Origin: Rhodococcus oryzae
GTDB lineage: Bacteria > Actinomycetota > Actinomycetes > Mycobacteriales > Mycobacteriaceae
Direction of reading: 5' to 3'
Length of the DNA: 64,000 nucleotides
NCBI RefSeq assembly: GCF_005049235.1
Contig: NZ_SUMD01000010.1
Coordinates: 160,195-224,194 of the forward strand
Positions 1 to 7,487 of this stretch are shown here, piece by piece. Made by a program: the position numbers and the translations under genes. The notes below the pieces were generated by a model. The model was not told where the DNA came from. It did not search any database and saw nothing but the letters and a program-made list of their open reading frames with translations. The stretch's first letter is position 1; each line of letters opens with the position of its first letter.

Positions 1-110
1 AGCTGCGCGACGAGCACGCGGACGACCACGACGACCTTTCCGACGCGGGCCCCAGCGCGCTCGACGAGCCCGGTGGGGCGCAGCGCGCTCCCGAGGAGCT
101 GACCCCGTGA
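1..110 (+). CDS. C-terminal fragment of upstream gene (probably ABC importer ATPase)
   Basis: The reading frame is open from base 3 and ends at the TGA at 108-110, giving about 35 residues rich in Asp, Glu, Ala and Pro. No domain is visible in the tail. Its stop overlaps the GTG of the next gene by 4 bp, so the two are translationally coupled. In betaine/choline-type importers the gene before a permease and binding protein is usually the ATPase, sometimes a second permease. That identity is inferred from position only. The 5' end lies outside the window. Confidence 0.6.
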   Translation, partial: LRDEHADDHDDLSDAGPSALDEPGGAQRAPEELTP

Positions 111-931
111 GCACCGAGACGTCCCCGCGGGGCTCCGCGCCGGGCGCGGGCGCCGCCGCCACCGATGTGGCCGTCGTCGACCACACCGCGGCCGCCGACC
201 GCCGCGCCGAACGGATGCGCCTGCTCGCCCAGCCGGTGCTGGTTCTCCTGCTGGCCGGTGGGGTCCTGGCGTGGGCGTTCAGCCGCGACCTGAACGCCAC
301 CCAGCAGGCCAGCATCAGCGTGGCCAATCTGGCGACCCTGACCTGGCAGCACGTGCTGATCACGGTCGCCGTGGTGGTGATCGTGGTGGCATTGGCGGTA
401 CCCCTGGGCACGCTGCTCACCCGGCCGGGCTGGACCCGGCTGGCGCCGGTGTTCGTCGGCATCGCGAACATCGGTGCCGCCGCCCCGGCCATCGGCCTGT
501 TGGTGCTCTTCTACCTCGCCACCCGCACCACCGGGTTCTGGATCGGGGTGCTGCCGATCGCCTTCTACTCGCTACTTCCGGTTCTGCGCAACACGATCCT
601 CGGCTACCAGCAGGTGGATCCCACGCTGATCGACGCGGGCCGCGGCCAGGGCATGTCGGCGCGCACGGTGCTCCGCCGCGTCGAGTTCCCGATGGCGGTG
701 CCGTACATCCTGGCCGGCCTGCGCACCTCGCTGGTGCTGGCGGTCGGCACGGCCACCCTGTGCTTCCTGGTCAGCGCCGGCGGGCTCGGCGTCCTGATCG
801 ACACGGGGTACAAGTTGCGCGACAACGTGACCCTGGTGGTGGGTGCCGTACTCGCGGTCTCGCTGGCCCTGCTCGTCGACTGGCTCGGCGCCCTCGCCGA
901 GGTCTACCTCGGCCCGAAGGGATTGCGTTGA
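107..931 (+). CDS. Glycine betaine/choline-type ABC importer permease
   Basis: An inner-membrane subunit of an osmoprotectant importer (OpuCB/ProW type), 274 residues. The first 38 residues are polar. Hydrophobic segments lie near 42-58, 80-103, 113-138, 145-160, 203-228 and 238-258. The cytoplasmic loop that contacts the ATPase is recognisable near 176-192, where DAGRGQGMS matches the EAA-type loop of this family. The GTG start overlaps the upstream stop (GTGA), and the binding-protein gene starts 1 bp after the TGA, so this is one operon. The exact substrate (betaine, choline, carnitine) cannot be read from the sequence. Confidence 0.88.
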   Translation: MSTETSPRGSAPGAGAAATDVAVVDHTAAADRRAERMRLLAQPVLVLLLAGGVLAWAFSRDLNATQQASISVANLATLTWQHVLITVAVVVIVVALAVPLGTLLTRPGWTRLAPVFVGIANIGAAAPAIGLLVLFYLATRTTGFWIGVLPIAFYSLLPVLRNTILGYQQVDPTLIDAGRGQGMSARTVLRRVEFPMAVPYILAGLRTSLVLAVGTATLCFLVSAGGLGVLIDTGYKLRDNVTLVVGAVLAVSLALLVDWLGALAEVYLGPKGLR

Positions 932-932
932 C

Positions 933-1934
933 ATGGCCGGACGCCGGAAGCCCCTGCTGCGTAAGGTCGCAGCGCTCGCGATGGTCGCGGCGACTGCCAT
1001 CACGCTGGCCTCCTGTGGGCTCGAGTCCGGCGGCGCGCTGCCCCTCAAGGTCGGCCCGGGCAGCATCACTCCTGTCCCCGAGCTCGAGGGTGTCCCGATC
1101 ACGGTGGGCTCCAAGGACTTCACCGAGCAGATCATCCTCGGGTACATCATCGAGTTCGCCTTGTCCGCGGCCGGCGCGGACGTCCGCGACCTCACCAACA
1201 TCCAGGGCTCCAATAGCACCCGCGACGCGCAGGTCCACGGCCAGATCGACCTCACCTACGAGTACACCGGCACCGGCTGGATCAACTACCTGGGCCACGA
1301 GCACCCGATCCCCGACCCCACCGCACAGTTCGAGGCGGTGCGCGACGAGGACCTCACCCGTAACGGCCTGGTGTGGACCGACCCCGCGCCGATGAACAAC
1401 ACCTACGCCCTGGCCACCAGCCGAGCCACGGCGGAGGCCACCGGGGTGCGGACGCTCTCCGAGTACGCGGATCTGGTCAAGCGTGACCCGGCCGCGGCGA
1501 CCACCTGCGTCGAGACCGAGTTCAACGTCCGCCAGGACGGCTATCCAGGTATGGCCGCGGCCTACGACTTCGATCCGGCCAAGGCGCAGAAGCAGATCCT
1601 GCAGACGGGCATCATCTACCAGGCCACCGCGGACGGCACTCAGTGCAAGTTCGGCGAGGTGTTCACCACCGACGGCCGGATCATCGCGCTGGACCTGGTC
1701 CTGCTCGACGACGACCGCTCCTTCTTCCCGAAATACAATCCGGCACTGATCATGCGTGAGGGATTCGCGCAGGCGCACCCGCAGGTCGCGGAGGTGATGG
1801 CGCCGGTCTCCGCGGAGCTGACCGACGAAGAGATCACCGAGCTGAACCGCCGCGTCGACGTCGAGGGAAAGGAGCCGGCCGACGTGGCCCGAGAGTGGTT
1901 GGTGGACAAGGGTTTCGTCACCGCTGCCGACTGA
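933..1934 (+). CDS. Glycine betaine/choline-type substrate-binding lipoprotein
   Basis: The extracellular binding component of the importer, 333 residues, OpuAC/OsmF type. A twin-basic N-terminus and hydrophobic core lead to a lipobox LASC with Cys at residue 28, so the protein should be lipid-anchored. The start of the mature domain, ITVGSKDFTEQIILG, is the classic opening of quaternary-amine binding proteins, and TYEYTGTGW further on is also typical. An in-frame start lies upstream at 843, but the ATG at 933 gives a proper lipoprotein signal and sits 1 bp after the permease stop, so it is preferred. Confidence 0.9.
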   Translation: MAGRRKPLLRKVAALAMVAATAITLASCGLESGGALPLKVGPGSITPVPELEGVPITVGSKDFTEQIILGYIIEFALSAAGADVRDLTNIQGSNSTRDAQVHGQIDLTYEYTGTGWINYLGHEHPIPDPTAQFEAVRDEDLTRNGLVWTDPAPMNNTYALATSRATAEATGVRTLSEYADLVKRDPAAATTCVETEFNVRQDGYPGMAAAYDFDPAKAQKQILQTGIIYQATADGTQCKFGEVFTTDGRIIALDLVLLDDDRSFFPKYNPALIMREGFAQAHPQVAEVMAPVSAELTDEEITELNRRVDVEGKEPADVAREWLVDKGFVTAAD

Positions 1935-1939
1935 CCCGC

Positions 1940-2053
1940 CTACTCGGTATCGAACCGGATCTCGTGGACCTCGACTTCGGACAGGTTCGGGATCACATCG
2001 CCGTAGATCGCCCGCATACTGCGGGCGTCCTGTAGGAATTCGATCCAGCTCAT
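1940..2053 (-). pseudogene. Truncated Imm50-like immunity gene (37 residues)
   Basis: This short frame reads MSWIEFLQDARSMRAIYGDV and continues almost identically to the first 36 residues of the Imm50-like gene at 4583-4993, then stops at a TAG just where similarity to the other copy ends. It is the left end of a duplicated block of about 210 bp (1949-2160 versus 4889-5100). Its ATG overlaps the stop of the preceding frame, as in the intact copy. It lacks most of the domain and is almost certainly a duplication remnant. Confidence 0.7.
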
Positions 2054-2334
2054 TCGCCGCTGCTCCAGATTCCGGTCGGGTAGATCGAGACCTCACCCGG
2101 TGCGAAGCTGATGAAGTCTCCGATGTGAATCGCCGACCGCGGCCCAGCCATTTCGACGAGGATGAGGCCAGGCCGTCCGCGTGCGGGCGCGCGGTGTTCT
2201 TCGTCGAGACCCGGATGGTCGACGCCGAGCCGCTCGATCACCTTGAACTCAACGCGCCCCTTCCGATCCAGCATGATCCCCAGCACGTCCGAGACCCCAT
2301 CGATGAAGTTCGGTCGACTCTTGAGATGTCCCAT
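2050..2334 (-). CDS. Shortened paralogue of the 4990-5328 protein
   Basis: A 94-residue frame. The last 40 residues (LVEM, IGDFISFAP, IYPTGIWSSGE) match the C-terminus of the 112-residue protein at 4990-5328 at both protein and DNA level. The upstream half aligns only weakly (GVSDV against GVAEV), and the N-terminal 40 residues of the paralogue are missing. No ribosome-binding site precedes the ATG, so it may be a decayed duplicate rather than a working gene. It keeps the ATGA junction with the truncated Imm50 copy that follows. Confidence 0.45.
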   Translation of the reverse strand: MGHLKSRPNFIDGVSDVLGIMLDRKGRVEFKVIERLGVDHPGLDEEHRAPARGRPGLILVEMAGPRSAIHIGDFISFAPGEVSIYPTGIWSSGE

Positions 2335-2370
2335 CCGTTAAGTCACGCACCATCTTCCATCGAGCGTTTG

Positions 2371-2634
2371 CTAGATCGGGGTACCCCGGTTCCGACCCGG
2401 CGGCATGATGAGCAACTCGTCCCGCTCACGGCGCCTGCACTCAGCCGCAAACGACGAGGCAACGGCCGGGTCGGACAAGAAACGCGCGTAGGTTTCGGGG
2501 TCGATCTCGTAGTACTCCTCGTAGTCGACCAGTCCGTTGCTCACCGGGATCGACACGTAGCCTCCGCCTGTCACCAGATCGATGCCGACCGAGAATCGCT
2601 CGTCGCGCGAGACGTACGTGTCATTGAATCTCAT
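2371..2634 (-). CDS. Small conserved protein in immunity array (87 residues)
   Basis: The start was set at the ATG at 2634 because AGGAG lies 5-6 bases upstream; a longer frame begins at 2664. The protein opens MRFNDTYVSRDERFSVGID, has a Gly-rich turn (TGGGY), an acidic and aromatic stretch (DYEEYYEI) and a helix ending in ECRRRERDELL. There is no signal peptide or membrane segment. I do not recognise the family by name. Size, composition and position suggest an immunity or immunity-associated protein, which is inference. Confidence 0.6.
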   Translation of the reverse strand: MRFNDTYVSRDERFSVGIDLVTGGGYVSIPVSNGLVDYEEYYEIDPETYARFLSDPAVASSFAAECRRRERDELLIMPPGRNRGTPI

Positions 2635-2671
2635 GCTGCTCCTTTGCAACCCGGCCTCGCGCACCTGTTCC

Positions 2672-3028
2672 TCAGTTGAACATCAGCCGATCCTTCACGG
2701 ACACTTCGGATCCGATCCCGACCTCGAGGAGTCCCGCCGCATCGTCGTACTCCACCGCGACGCGGAGCACAGCAGAACCAGGTTCCTGAGATACATCGAA
2801 TCTCGTGGCGCCTTCACGGTAGACATCGACGAGTCGACGACCGTCCGCGATCCAGACGAGCCTGATCGAACGGCCGAGCGGATCGAGGGTCAGGTCGACA
2901 TGGTCCCCGTCGTCGGACACCGCCCGGAGCGCCAGGACTCCGAGATCCCCGCCACCTTCCAGCAGGGAGATCCGGTCGACCTCCGACAAATCCGAGAGAT
3001 TCGGGGTCTCGAACTGGCGGTATGACAT
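2672..3028 (-). CDS. Small soluble protein in immunity array (118 residues)
   Basis: An all-soluble, probably beta-rich protein, MSYRQFETPNLSDLSEVDRI onward. The start is well supported: GAGGGGGAG ends just before the ATG. Repeated short strands with Asp-Gly turns (SDDGDHVDL, ADGRRLVDV) fit a small beta-sandwich. No catalytic motif is apparent. It belongs to the co-directional array of short genes starting near 5959. I do not recognise the family. Confidence 0.6.
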   Translation of the reverse strand: MSYRQFETPNLSDLSEVDRISLLEGGGDLGVLALRAVSDDGDHVDLTLDPLGRSIRLVWIADGRRLVDVYREGATRFDVSQEPGSAVLRVAVEYDDAAGLLEVGIGSEVSVKDRLMFN

Positions 3029-3094
3029 GTCTCCCCCTCGTACTCGTCAGACGAAAGCCTCCCATCGCCTGGCCGTTCATCCAACCGTTCCGAA

Positions 3095-3766
3095 CTAGGA
3101 CAATGCCTGCTGCAGGCTGTCGAGTTCCGCTGTGTCGGCATAGATATCTATACCGACCACATGATCGTCGAACGACCCGAAACCCCGAATCAGCAGCCCG
3201 CCGGACGGGATGGAGGGCACGAGTTGTGGAACGAGCGTGTTGCCGTCGGCCGACACATCCCGAATCGCGCGGGCCGCGCGCTCCAGTCGGTCGATGTTCT
3301 CCGGCGGCGGCAGCACGAGGCAGACGGCCGACCGCGCGCGGCTGACTTCGATCGCGGTACCCAACTGCTCGAGATCTGTCACCAGCAATCCCCCGAACTG
3401 CACGTCCGTTCGCCCGGTCTGCCAATCGCGGCGCTCCCCGTGGGGAAGGGCCACGCCCTGGCTTTCCCACTGGCCCCAGAGCGCCTGACGCTCCATCGAC
3501 AGCCGTCCGGTCCGGCTGTAGGGCCGAAGCGGCGGCGTCATCCCGACAAGCGCGACTCGACTGTTCGCGAAGCTCGACACGGCAGGCCGAAGCACCTCGA
3601 ATGCCGACGCGACCGCACCCGATATCGAGCGGTCTCCTACCCGAGCAAACTCGATACCGAGCACACCGATGCCCGGATACGCGGATGCGACCGGCGCCAG
3701 AATGGGCACTGACTGCGCCGGTTCACGGTTCAGCGTGAAACGGTTGCCGTTCATTGCAGGGTGCAT
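3095..3766 (-). CDS. Uncharacterised 223-residue protein in immunity array
   Basis: The largest gene of the array. The start is uncertain: an ATG at 3766 (MHPAMNGNRF) is used here, but the ATG at 3754 or one overlapping the upstream stop near 3781 are alternatives. The sequence has Gly/Ala-rich hydrophobic stretches near the N-terminus (ILAPVASAYPGIGVLGIEFA) without a clear signal peptide. A C-terminal alpha/beta region contains CLVLPPPENIDRL and a final GIDIYADTAELDSLQ. No known motif is recognised. It may be an immunity protein or a structural partner of the 92-residue helical protein encoded just upstream. Confidence 0.55.
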   Translation of the reverse strand: MHPAMNGNRFTLNREPAQSVPILAPVASAYPGIGVLGIEFARVGDRSISGAVASAFEVLRPAVSSFANSRVALVGMTPPLRPYSRTGRLSMERQALWGQWESQGVALPHGERRDWQTGRTDVQFGGLLVTDLEQLGTAIEVSRARSAVCLVLPPPENIDRLERAARAIRDVSADGNTLVPQLVPSIPSGGLLIRGFGSFDDHVVGIDIYADTAELDSLQQALS

Positions 3767-3770
3767 TCCC

Positions 3771-4049
3771 CTACGCCTCATTCCTGCCGGATTCAAGGGA
3801 TGAGGCCATGACATCCAGGCCCTCGAGCGCGAGCAACCCCTGCCCACGTTGGTCCTCCTGGGAAACCAGAAACCGCACCCGCTCCAGTTCGAACTCGACA
3901 TCGCGAATCCGATCGGCTACCGGCTTCAACGTGCGATCCAGCCCTCGCCCGCACCTGGCGAGCCTGCCCTGGACTTCGGCCACGTCGATCAGATCTCGTT
4001 CGAACTCCCTGATCGCATGCTGGTTGTCGGACAGCAACTGTCGAGACAT
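3771..4049 (-). CDS. Small helical (coiled-coil) protein, 92 residues
   Basis: The start was placed at MSRQLLSDNQ (ATG 4049), preceded by a purine-rich GGGGGTGGA. Almost the whole protein is predicted helix with heptad-like spacing of Leu, Val and Ile (IREFERDLIDVAEVQGRLAR, then VEFELERVRFLV). Length and helical character recall small type VII secretion partners, but there is no WxG motif and no C-terminal export signal that I can point to. Its stop lies 4 bp before the preferred start of the 223-residue gene, so the two are probably coupled. Confidence 0.6.
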   Translation of the reverse strand: MSRQLLSDNQHAIREFERDLIDVAEVQGRLARCGRGLDRTLKPVADRIRDVEFELERVRFLVSQEDQRGQGLLALEGLDVMASSLESGRNEA

Positions 4050-4074
4050 CAGTCCACCCCCATGGCCATGCCCG

Positions 4075-4275
4075 TCACCGTACCCAGAGGGCCGGCCAGT
4101 CGTCGAACTCCGCGACAACCTCTCCGTCGAGAAGCAGTGTGTAGAGCGCGTCCGCCGGGAAATCGCCCAGCCGAATCGACAGCGTCTGGCCATCCAGTCT
4201 TGCGCGGTGTGGCTCGCGCGGGTCTCCGGTTGCCTCCCAGTGTATGCGCCGGTCCAGCTGTCCCACAGCCGTCAT
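4075..4275 (-). CDS. Very small conserved protein, 66 residues
   Basis: Reads MTAVGQLDRRIHWEATGDP and ends FDDWPALWVR. The order IHW, ARLDGQTLSIRL, DFPADALYTLLLDG, DDWP resembles a family of tiny actinobacterial proteins often found in toxin/immunity loci; that resemblance is from memory. The ATG overlaps the stop of the gene upstream (ATGA), so it is translated from the same message. Confidence 0.6.
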   Translation of the reverse strand: MTAVGQLDRRIHWEATGDPREPHRARLDGQTLSIRLGDFPADALYTLLLDGEVVAEFDDWPALWVR

Positions 4276-4586
4276 GGCAGCTCCCGATAGAGTTTCAGTA
4301 GTCCCTCGCTGAAGTACTCGACCTTCGCCCCACCAGGTGTCTCGGCCACGATGTCCCTAGCGAGTTCGCGCCCCTCCGAATCCAGCGAGGCGATCACCGA
4401 CCGGATCTCCTCGGCGGCGCGTTCCGGCATCGTCAGCGCGATGATTTGCTGGTATTGCTCGTTCCAGTCCTCGATCCGCTGACTCAGCGCCTCGGACAAT
4501 CCCAGTTCGGCCGCGGTTGACCGCCCCGCCTGCGGATCAACCAGGGACGGTTCGAGATAGTCGGCAGACAGTCTCAGGTATCTCAT
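4272..4586 (-). CDS. Small helical protein in immunity array (104 residues)
   Basis: Opens MRYLRLSADYLEPSLVDPQ. The start at 4586 overlaps the Imm50-like stop by 4 bp and is preceded by GGAGGAGGAG, so it is preferred over the in-frame start at 4646. The body is helical and acidic (ALSQRIEDWNEQYQQIIAL and EEIRSVIASLDSEGRELARD). No catalytic residues are evident. An immunity role is inferred from context. Confidence 0.6.
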   Translation of the reverse strand: MRYLRLSADYLEPSLVDPQAGRSTAAELGLSEALSQRIEDWNEQYQQIIALTMPERAAEEIRSVIASLDSEGRELARDIVAETPGGAKVEYFSEGLLKLYRELP

Positions 4587-4993
4587 GCCACTCCTCCTCC
4601 CAGACCGGCACTCTGGTGAGCTGAGATCTTGCGAATCGCGATCCACCGCGCCACCATCTTCAGACGCGACGCGCCAATGCAGGCAACCTCATACCCCGAG
4701 CCCGGGGCCTCGTCGACGTGGAGGCTCGCCCGTCGCTCGGTACCCCAACCGCTCAACTCAACGCCTCGCACCTCGGAGAAGTGCAGTTCGATCTGCACCG
4801 TATTCGCTTGCTGCTCGACCCACTTCGGTGGCGGGTTCAGTGGATAGTCGGCCAGGTCGAGCCGCAGAATGACCGAACTCCCCCGCGTGTCGAACCGGAT
4901 CTCGTGGACCTCGACTTCGGACAGGTTCGGGATCACATCGCCGTAGATCGCCCGAACACTGCGGGCGTCCTGCAAGAATTCGATCCAGCTCAT
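4583..4993 (-). CDS. Imm50-like immunity protein
   Basis: A 136-residue protein resembling the Immunity protein 50 family, which protects cells against polymorphic toxins. Features recalled for that family are visible in order: an N-terminal helix, EVEVHEIRFDTRGS, a strand with LRLDLADYPLNPPPKW, a segment with QIELHFSEVRGVELSGWGT, and a C-terminal KISAHQS. The ATG overlaps the upstream stop (ATGA). A truncated duplicate of its first 36 codons lies at 1940-2053. The cognate toxin is not in the window. Confidence 0.72.
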   Translation of the reverse strand: MSWIEFLQDARSVRAIYGDVIPNLSEVEVHEIRFDTRGSSVILRLDLADYPLNPPPKWVEQQANTVQIELHFSEVRGVELSGWGTERRASLHVDEAPGSGYEVACIGASRLKMVARWIAIRKISAHQSAGLGGGVA

Positions 4994-5328
4994 TCGCCGC
5001 TGCTCCAGATTCCGGTCGGGTAGATCGTGACGTCACGCGGTGCAAAACTGATGAAGTCTCCGATTCGAATCGTCGGCCGCTGCCCGACCATTTCGACAAG
5101 GATGATTCCGAGCCGAACATCTAGCGCAACAACATCATCCGCCTCCAGAGCCTTGATCTGCCCGCTCACGGTAAGAACTCCGCTGCTCTCCGACACTTCG
5201 GCAACACCGCACTGGATGATCACAACGCTCCCCCACGGAACCGGGTCTGCGATCTCCAACTCGACATCCAACGCCCATCCGGCTTTTGCACCGGACTCGC
5301 CCTGCCAGGTGGAGTTCAGGGCGATCAC
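4990..5328 (-). CDS. Small beta-rich protein in immunity array (112 residues)
   Basis: The start is a GTG at 5328 (MIALNSTWQGESG) that overlaps the previous stop as GTGA and has GAGGAG six bases upstream, so longer readings are not needed. The sequence is a series of short strands ending IGDFISFAPRDVTIYPTGIW. A shortened paralogue of its C-terminal half lies at 2050-2334, inside the duplicated block. The family is not recognised. It is sandwiched between an Imm50-like gene and another small coupled gene, so an immunity-linked role is likely. Confidence 0.6.
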   Translation of the reverse strand: MIALNSTWQGESGAKAGWALDVELEIADPVPWGSVVIIQCGVAEVSESSGVLTVSGQIKALEADDVVALDVRLGIILVEMVGQRPTIRIGDFISFAPRDVTIYPTGIWSSGE

Positions 5329-5714
5329 ACGTGCCTCCTCAACGGTCGGGGAAGTGAGGTGACGACACACCCGAGCACCTCGGCGATCGCCGAATCGAAC
5401 CAGAGGATGACCGCCCGCCCAGCGACCGCGGGCATCGCCATCCACACGGTTTCGCAGTCGGCGTTCTCGAGCCCGGCCAGGAGATCCCGCGTTCCATGAA
5501 CGACGGCCCCGGACTTCACTTCGCGGCGCCACCTTCGCTCGTAGATCGTGACCGCCACCTGCCGGTCGGTTTCGTGAACCTCGACGCGTTGATCTGCAGG
5601 CCCGACGCCCGCGAGCAAGCCATCGGCGATATCGACCGCTGTTCGGTCGAGGCTCGACTGAGCGAGCAGTCTTCTTATCTCCGTGATCGACACCGTCGTG
5701 ACCGAGTCCGTCAT
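5325..5714 (-). CDS. Small protein in immunity array (129 residues)
   Basis: Begins MTDSVTTVSITEIRRLLAQS with an ATG overlapping the previous gene's stop by 4 bp. A longer in-frame start at 5771 would run deep into that gene and is rejected. The centre contains VEVHETDRQVAVTIYERRWR and a hydrophobic C-terminal third (VWMAMPAVAGRAVILWFDSA). I see no signal peptide and no known catalytic motif. The family is unknown to me. Confidence 0.58.
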   Translation of the reverse strand: MTDSVTTVSITEIRRLLAQSSLDRTAVDIADGLLAGVGPADQRVEVHETDRQVAVTIYERRWRREVKSGAVVHGTRDLLAGLENADCETVWMAMPAVAGRAVILWFDSAIAEVLGCVVTSLPRPLRRHV

Positions 5715-5959
5715 CGACGCGGCCCCTCTTCGACATACTGTTGCGCCAAAAGGCCGAGCATGAAGGTGCACGCGACCTCCTCGGAGTCAAAGCTCACGTC
5801 ATCCCACCTCGAGCCTCGCTCGGAAAAGAACACGAGCCACTGGTCGCCTTCCGGCAGAAGGCAGAGCCTGTTCTCGACCTCTCGACCGATTGAGTAATCA
5901 CGCTCACCGAATCCGAGTCGCTCGAGATAGCCGTCCAGTCGTCGAACGTTGATCCGCAC
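5711..5959 (-). CDS. First gene of immunity array, small protein (82 residues)
   Basis: A GTG at 5959 gives MRINVRRLDGYLERLGFGER; the frame is open further upstream to 6073, so the start is a judgement based on a helical opening and the upstream purines GGGAAG. The core, LCLLPEGDQWLVFFSERGSR followed by FDSEEVACTFMLGLLA, matches a widespread small actinobacterial protein pattern found beside toxin genes; the pattern is recalled, not searched. As the most upstream gene of the run it probably carries the promoter for all of it. Confidence 0.6.
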   Translation of the reverse strand: MRINVRRLDGYLERLGFGERDYSIGREVENRLCLLPEGDQWLVFFSERGSRWDDVSFDSEEVACTFMLGLLAQQYVEEGPRR

Positions 5960-6114
5960 TGCCCGCCCGCTTCCCGAAGTGTCCCGGCTCAATTCACAGA
6001 GCGCACGTGATTTGGACGCACGGACGGTTCGATCGGTTCCATCACCACCGAAGACGGGTGCAGGGCGACTCACAACCGAAGCTCGACCCCATCAGGACCG
6101 GCGCAGGCCCGGGC

Positions 6115-7308
6115 TCACTCCCGCCCGGCGCCCAGCAGCCGGTGGGCGCACAGCCCGACGTACAGCTCGGCGGCGTGCACCGGGTCGGAGAAGTCCCGGC
6201 CGGTCAGCTCCTGGATCCGGCGCAGGCGGTACAGCACGGTGTTGCGGTGATAGTGCAGCTGCGCGGCCGCGGCCGTCGTCGACCCGCGGGCGGCGAACCA
6301 GGCCTCGAGGGTCGTCAACAGGTTGTGCTGTTCGTCGGCGGGCAGGGCCAGCACCGGCCCCAGGACCTGACGGGCGGCGAGCTGGCCGGCCTCCGGCTGA
6401 CGGATCACCAGCAGCGGCACCGGAACCGCGTCGTAGAGCGTCGGGTCGCCCGCGCCGTCGGGCGCGCAGCTCCTGGCCTGCCGGGCCTGCTCCACAGCCT
6501 CCCCGATGCCGCCCGGCCGGGCGAACCCGCGGCTCACCCCCACTGGGCCGCCACCGATCTCGCCCAACGCGACGAGCGCCGCGTCCAGCGCCGCCTCGGC
6601 CGGCGCCCACAGCAGGCCGAGGCGGCCGTCGACCTCGGTGTCCCACACCGAGTCGGCGCCGACCGCGCCCAGCCTCGATCGCAGCGCGTCCGCCGACGGA
6701 CAGGATGCCGAATCCCGCACGGACACAACCAGAAAGGCGCCCCGCTCGGGGATCCGGAACGCGCGCACCGCATCCGCGACGCCGGCCGGGTTGAGGGCGT
6801 GGTTCGCGAACAGGGTCCGGACCAGCCGCCGCCTCGCCTCGGCGTCCTCCCTGGCCCTCGTGTCGGCCGCCTCCCGGTAGGCGTCGGCCGCGGCGTCGGA
6901 ATAGACATCGACCAGCGCCCAGACCTGCTCGGCCATGTCCAGCAGCCAGCGGCTGGCGCGCCCATCCGACCGCGCCATCAGCTCCTCCCAGATCAACCGC
7001 CCGCCGAGCCGGAAGGCGTGCAGCAGCGCGGCCAGCGACACTCCCCGCTCCGCCTTCATCCGCCCGGCCGCGCGGGCCGACTCCAGCCGGATCGGCGCGG
7101 TGCCGTCGAGGTTCGCGAGCATCGAGGAGAGGTTGTCCCAGCACGCGGACCGCAGTTGCTCCGGCGTCAGCAGCGAGGCGTCGGCGTAGTCCTGCTCGGC
7201 GGCCACGATGCGAGCGACCAGCTCATCGGCGAGCGCGTCCACCGAGGCGCGCATGTCGCGCAGCAGCTCGGCGGGCGTGGGTGGAGCGATTTCGGGGCTG
7301 ACGACCAT
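6115..7308 (-). CDS. PucR/CdaR-type transcriptional regulator
   Basis: A 397-residue regulator starting [12 protein letters not shown]. The first 200 residues are helical (RsbR-like/PucR N-terminal type). The middle holds a degenerate GGDEF-like region ([20 protein letters not shown]). The C-terminal 60 residues are the characteristic PucR helix-turn-helix: [20 protein letters not shown] then [20 protein letters not shown]. It is divergent from the aldehyde dehydrogenase and GMC oxidoreductase genes and probably controls them through the intergenic palindrome at 7351-7368. The ATG at 7308 is chosen over 7365 because it has GGGGCG just before it and leaves the palindrome in the intergenic gap. 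Confidence 0.85.
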   Translation of the reverse strand: MVVSPEIAPPTPAELLRDMRASVDALADELVARIVAAEQDYADASLLTPEQLRSACWDNLSSMLANLDGTAPIRLESARAAGRMKAERGVSLAALLHAFRLGGRLIWEELMARSDGRASRWLLDMAEQVWALVDVYSDAAADAYREAADTRAREDAEARRRLVRTLFANHALNPAGVADAVRAFRIPERGAFLVVSVRDSASCPSADALRSRLGAVGADSVWDTEVDGRLGLLWAPAEAALDAALVALGEIGGGPVGVSRGFARPGGIGEAVEQARQARSCAPDGAGDPTLYDAVPVPLLVIRQPEAGQLAARQVLGPVLALPADEQHNLLTTLEAWFAARGSTTAAAAQLHYHRNTVLYRLRRIQELTGRDFSDPVHAAELYVGLCAHRLLGAGRE

Positions 7309-7350
7309 CGCCCCAGGGTAGCCGCCGGTGAGTGATCCACGCCATAGCAA

Positions 7351-7368
7351 TTTGTGCGGTCGCACAAA
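7351..7368. promoter_or_regulatory. Candidate operator palindrome between PucR-type gene and ALDH gene
   Basis: TTTGTGCGGTCGCACAAA: perfect 8-base arms around GT, inside the 179-base divergent intergenic region. A second, wider inverted pair (GCCATAG at 7341-7347 and CTATGGC at 7396-7402) surrounds it. Position suits autoregulation and control of the divergent operon; binding by the PucR-type protein is inference. Confidence 0.55.
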
Positions 7369-7487
7369 CGCCCCGCCGACATCGACGCCCTCCGCCTATG
7401 GCGCGCGGCCCCGAATGGGACGAGGATCACACATAGAAGATCCCACGAGTCCGGCCTCGCCTGCCTCGAATCGAACGGAGTTGTCCC

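Noticed and set aside
6007..7335. Long plus-strand frame (442 residues) over the PucR-type gene
   Set aside because: It is Arg/Gly/Pro/Gln-rich with no family features and lies opposite a gene with clear domains; GC-rich third positions keep the opposite frame open.
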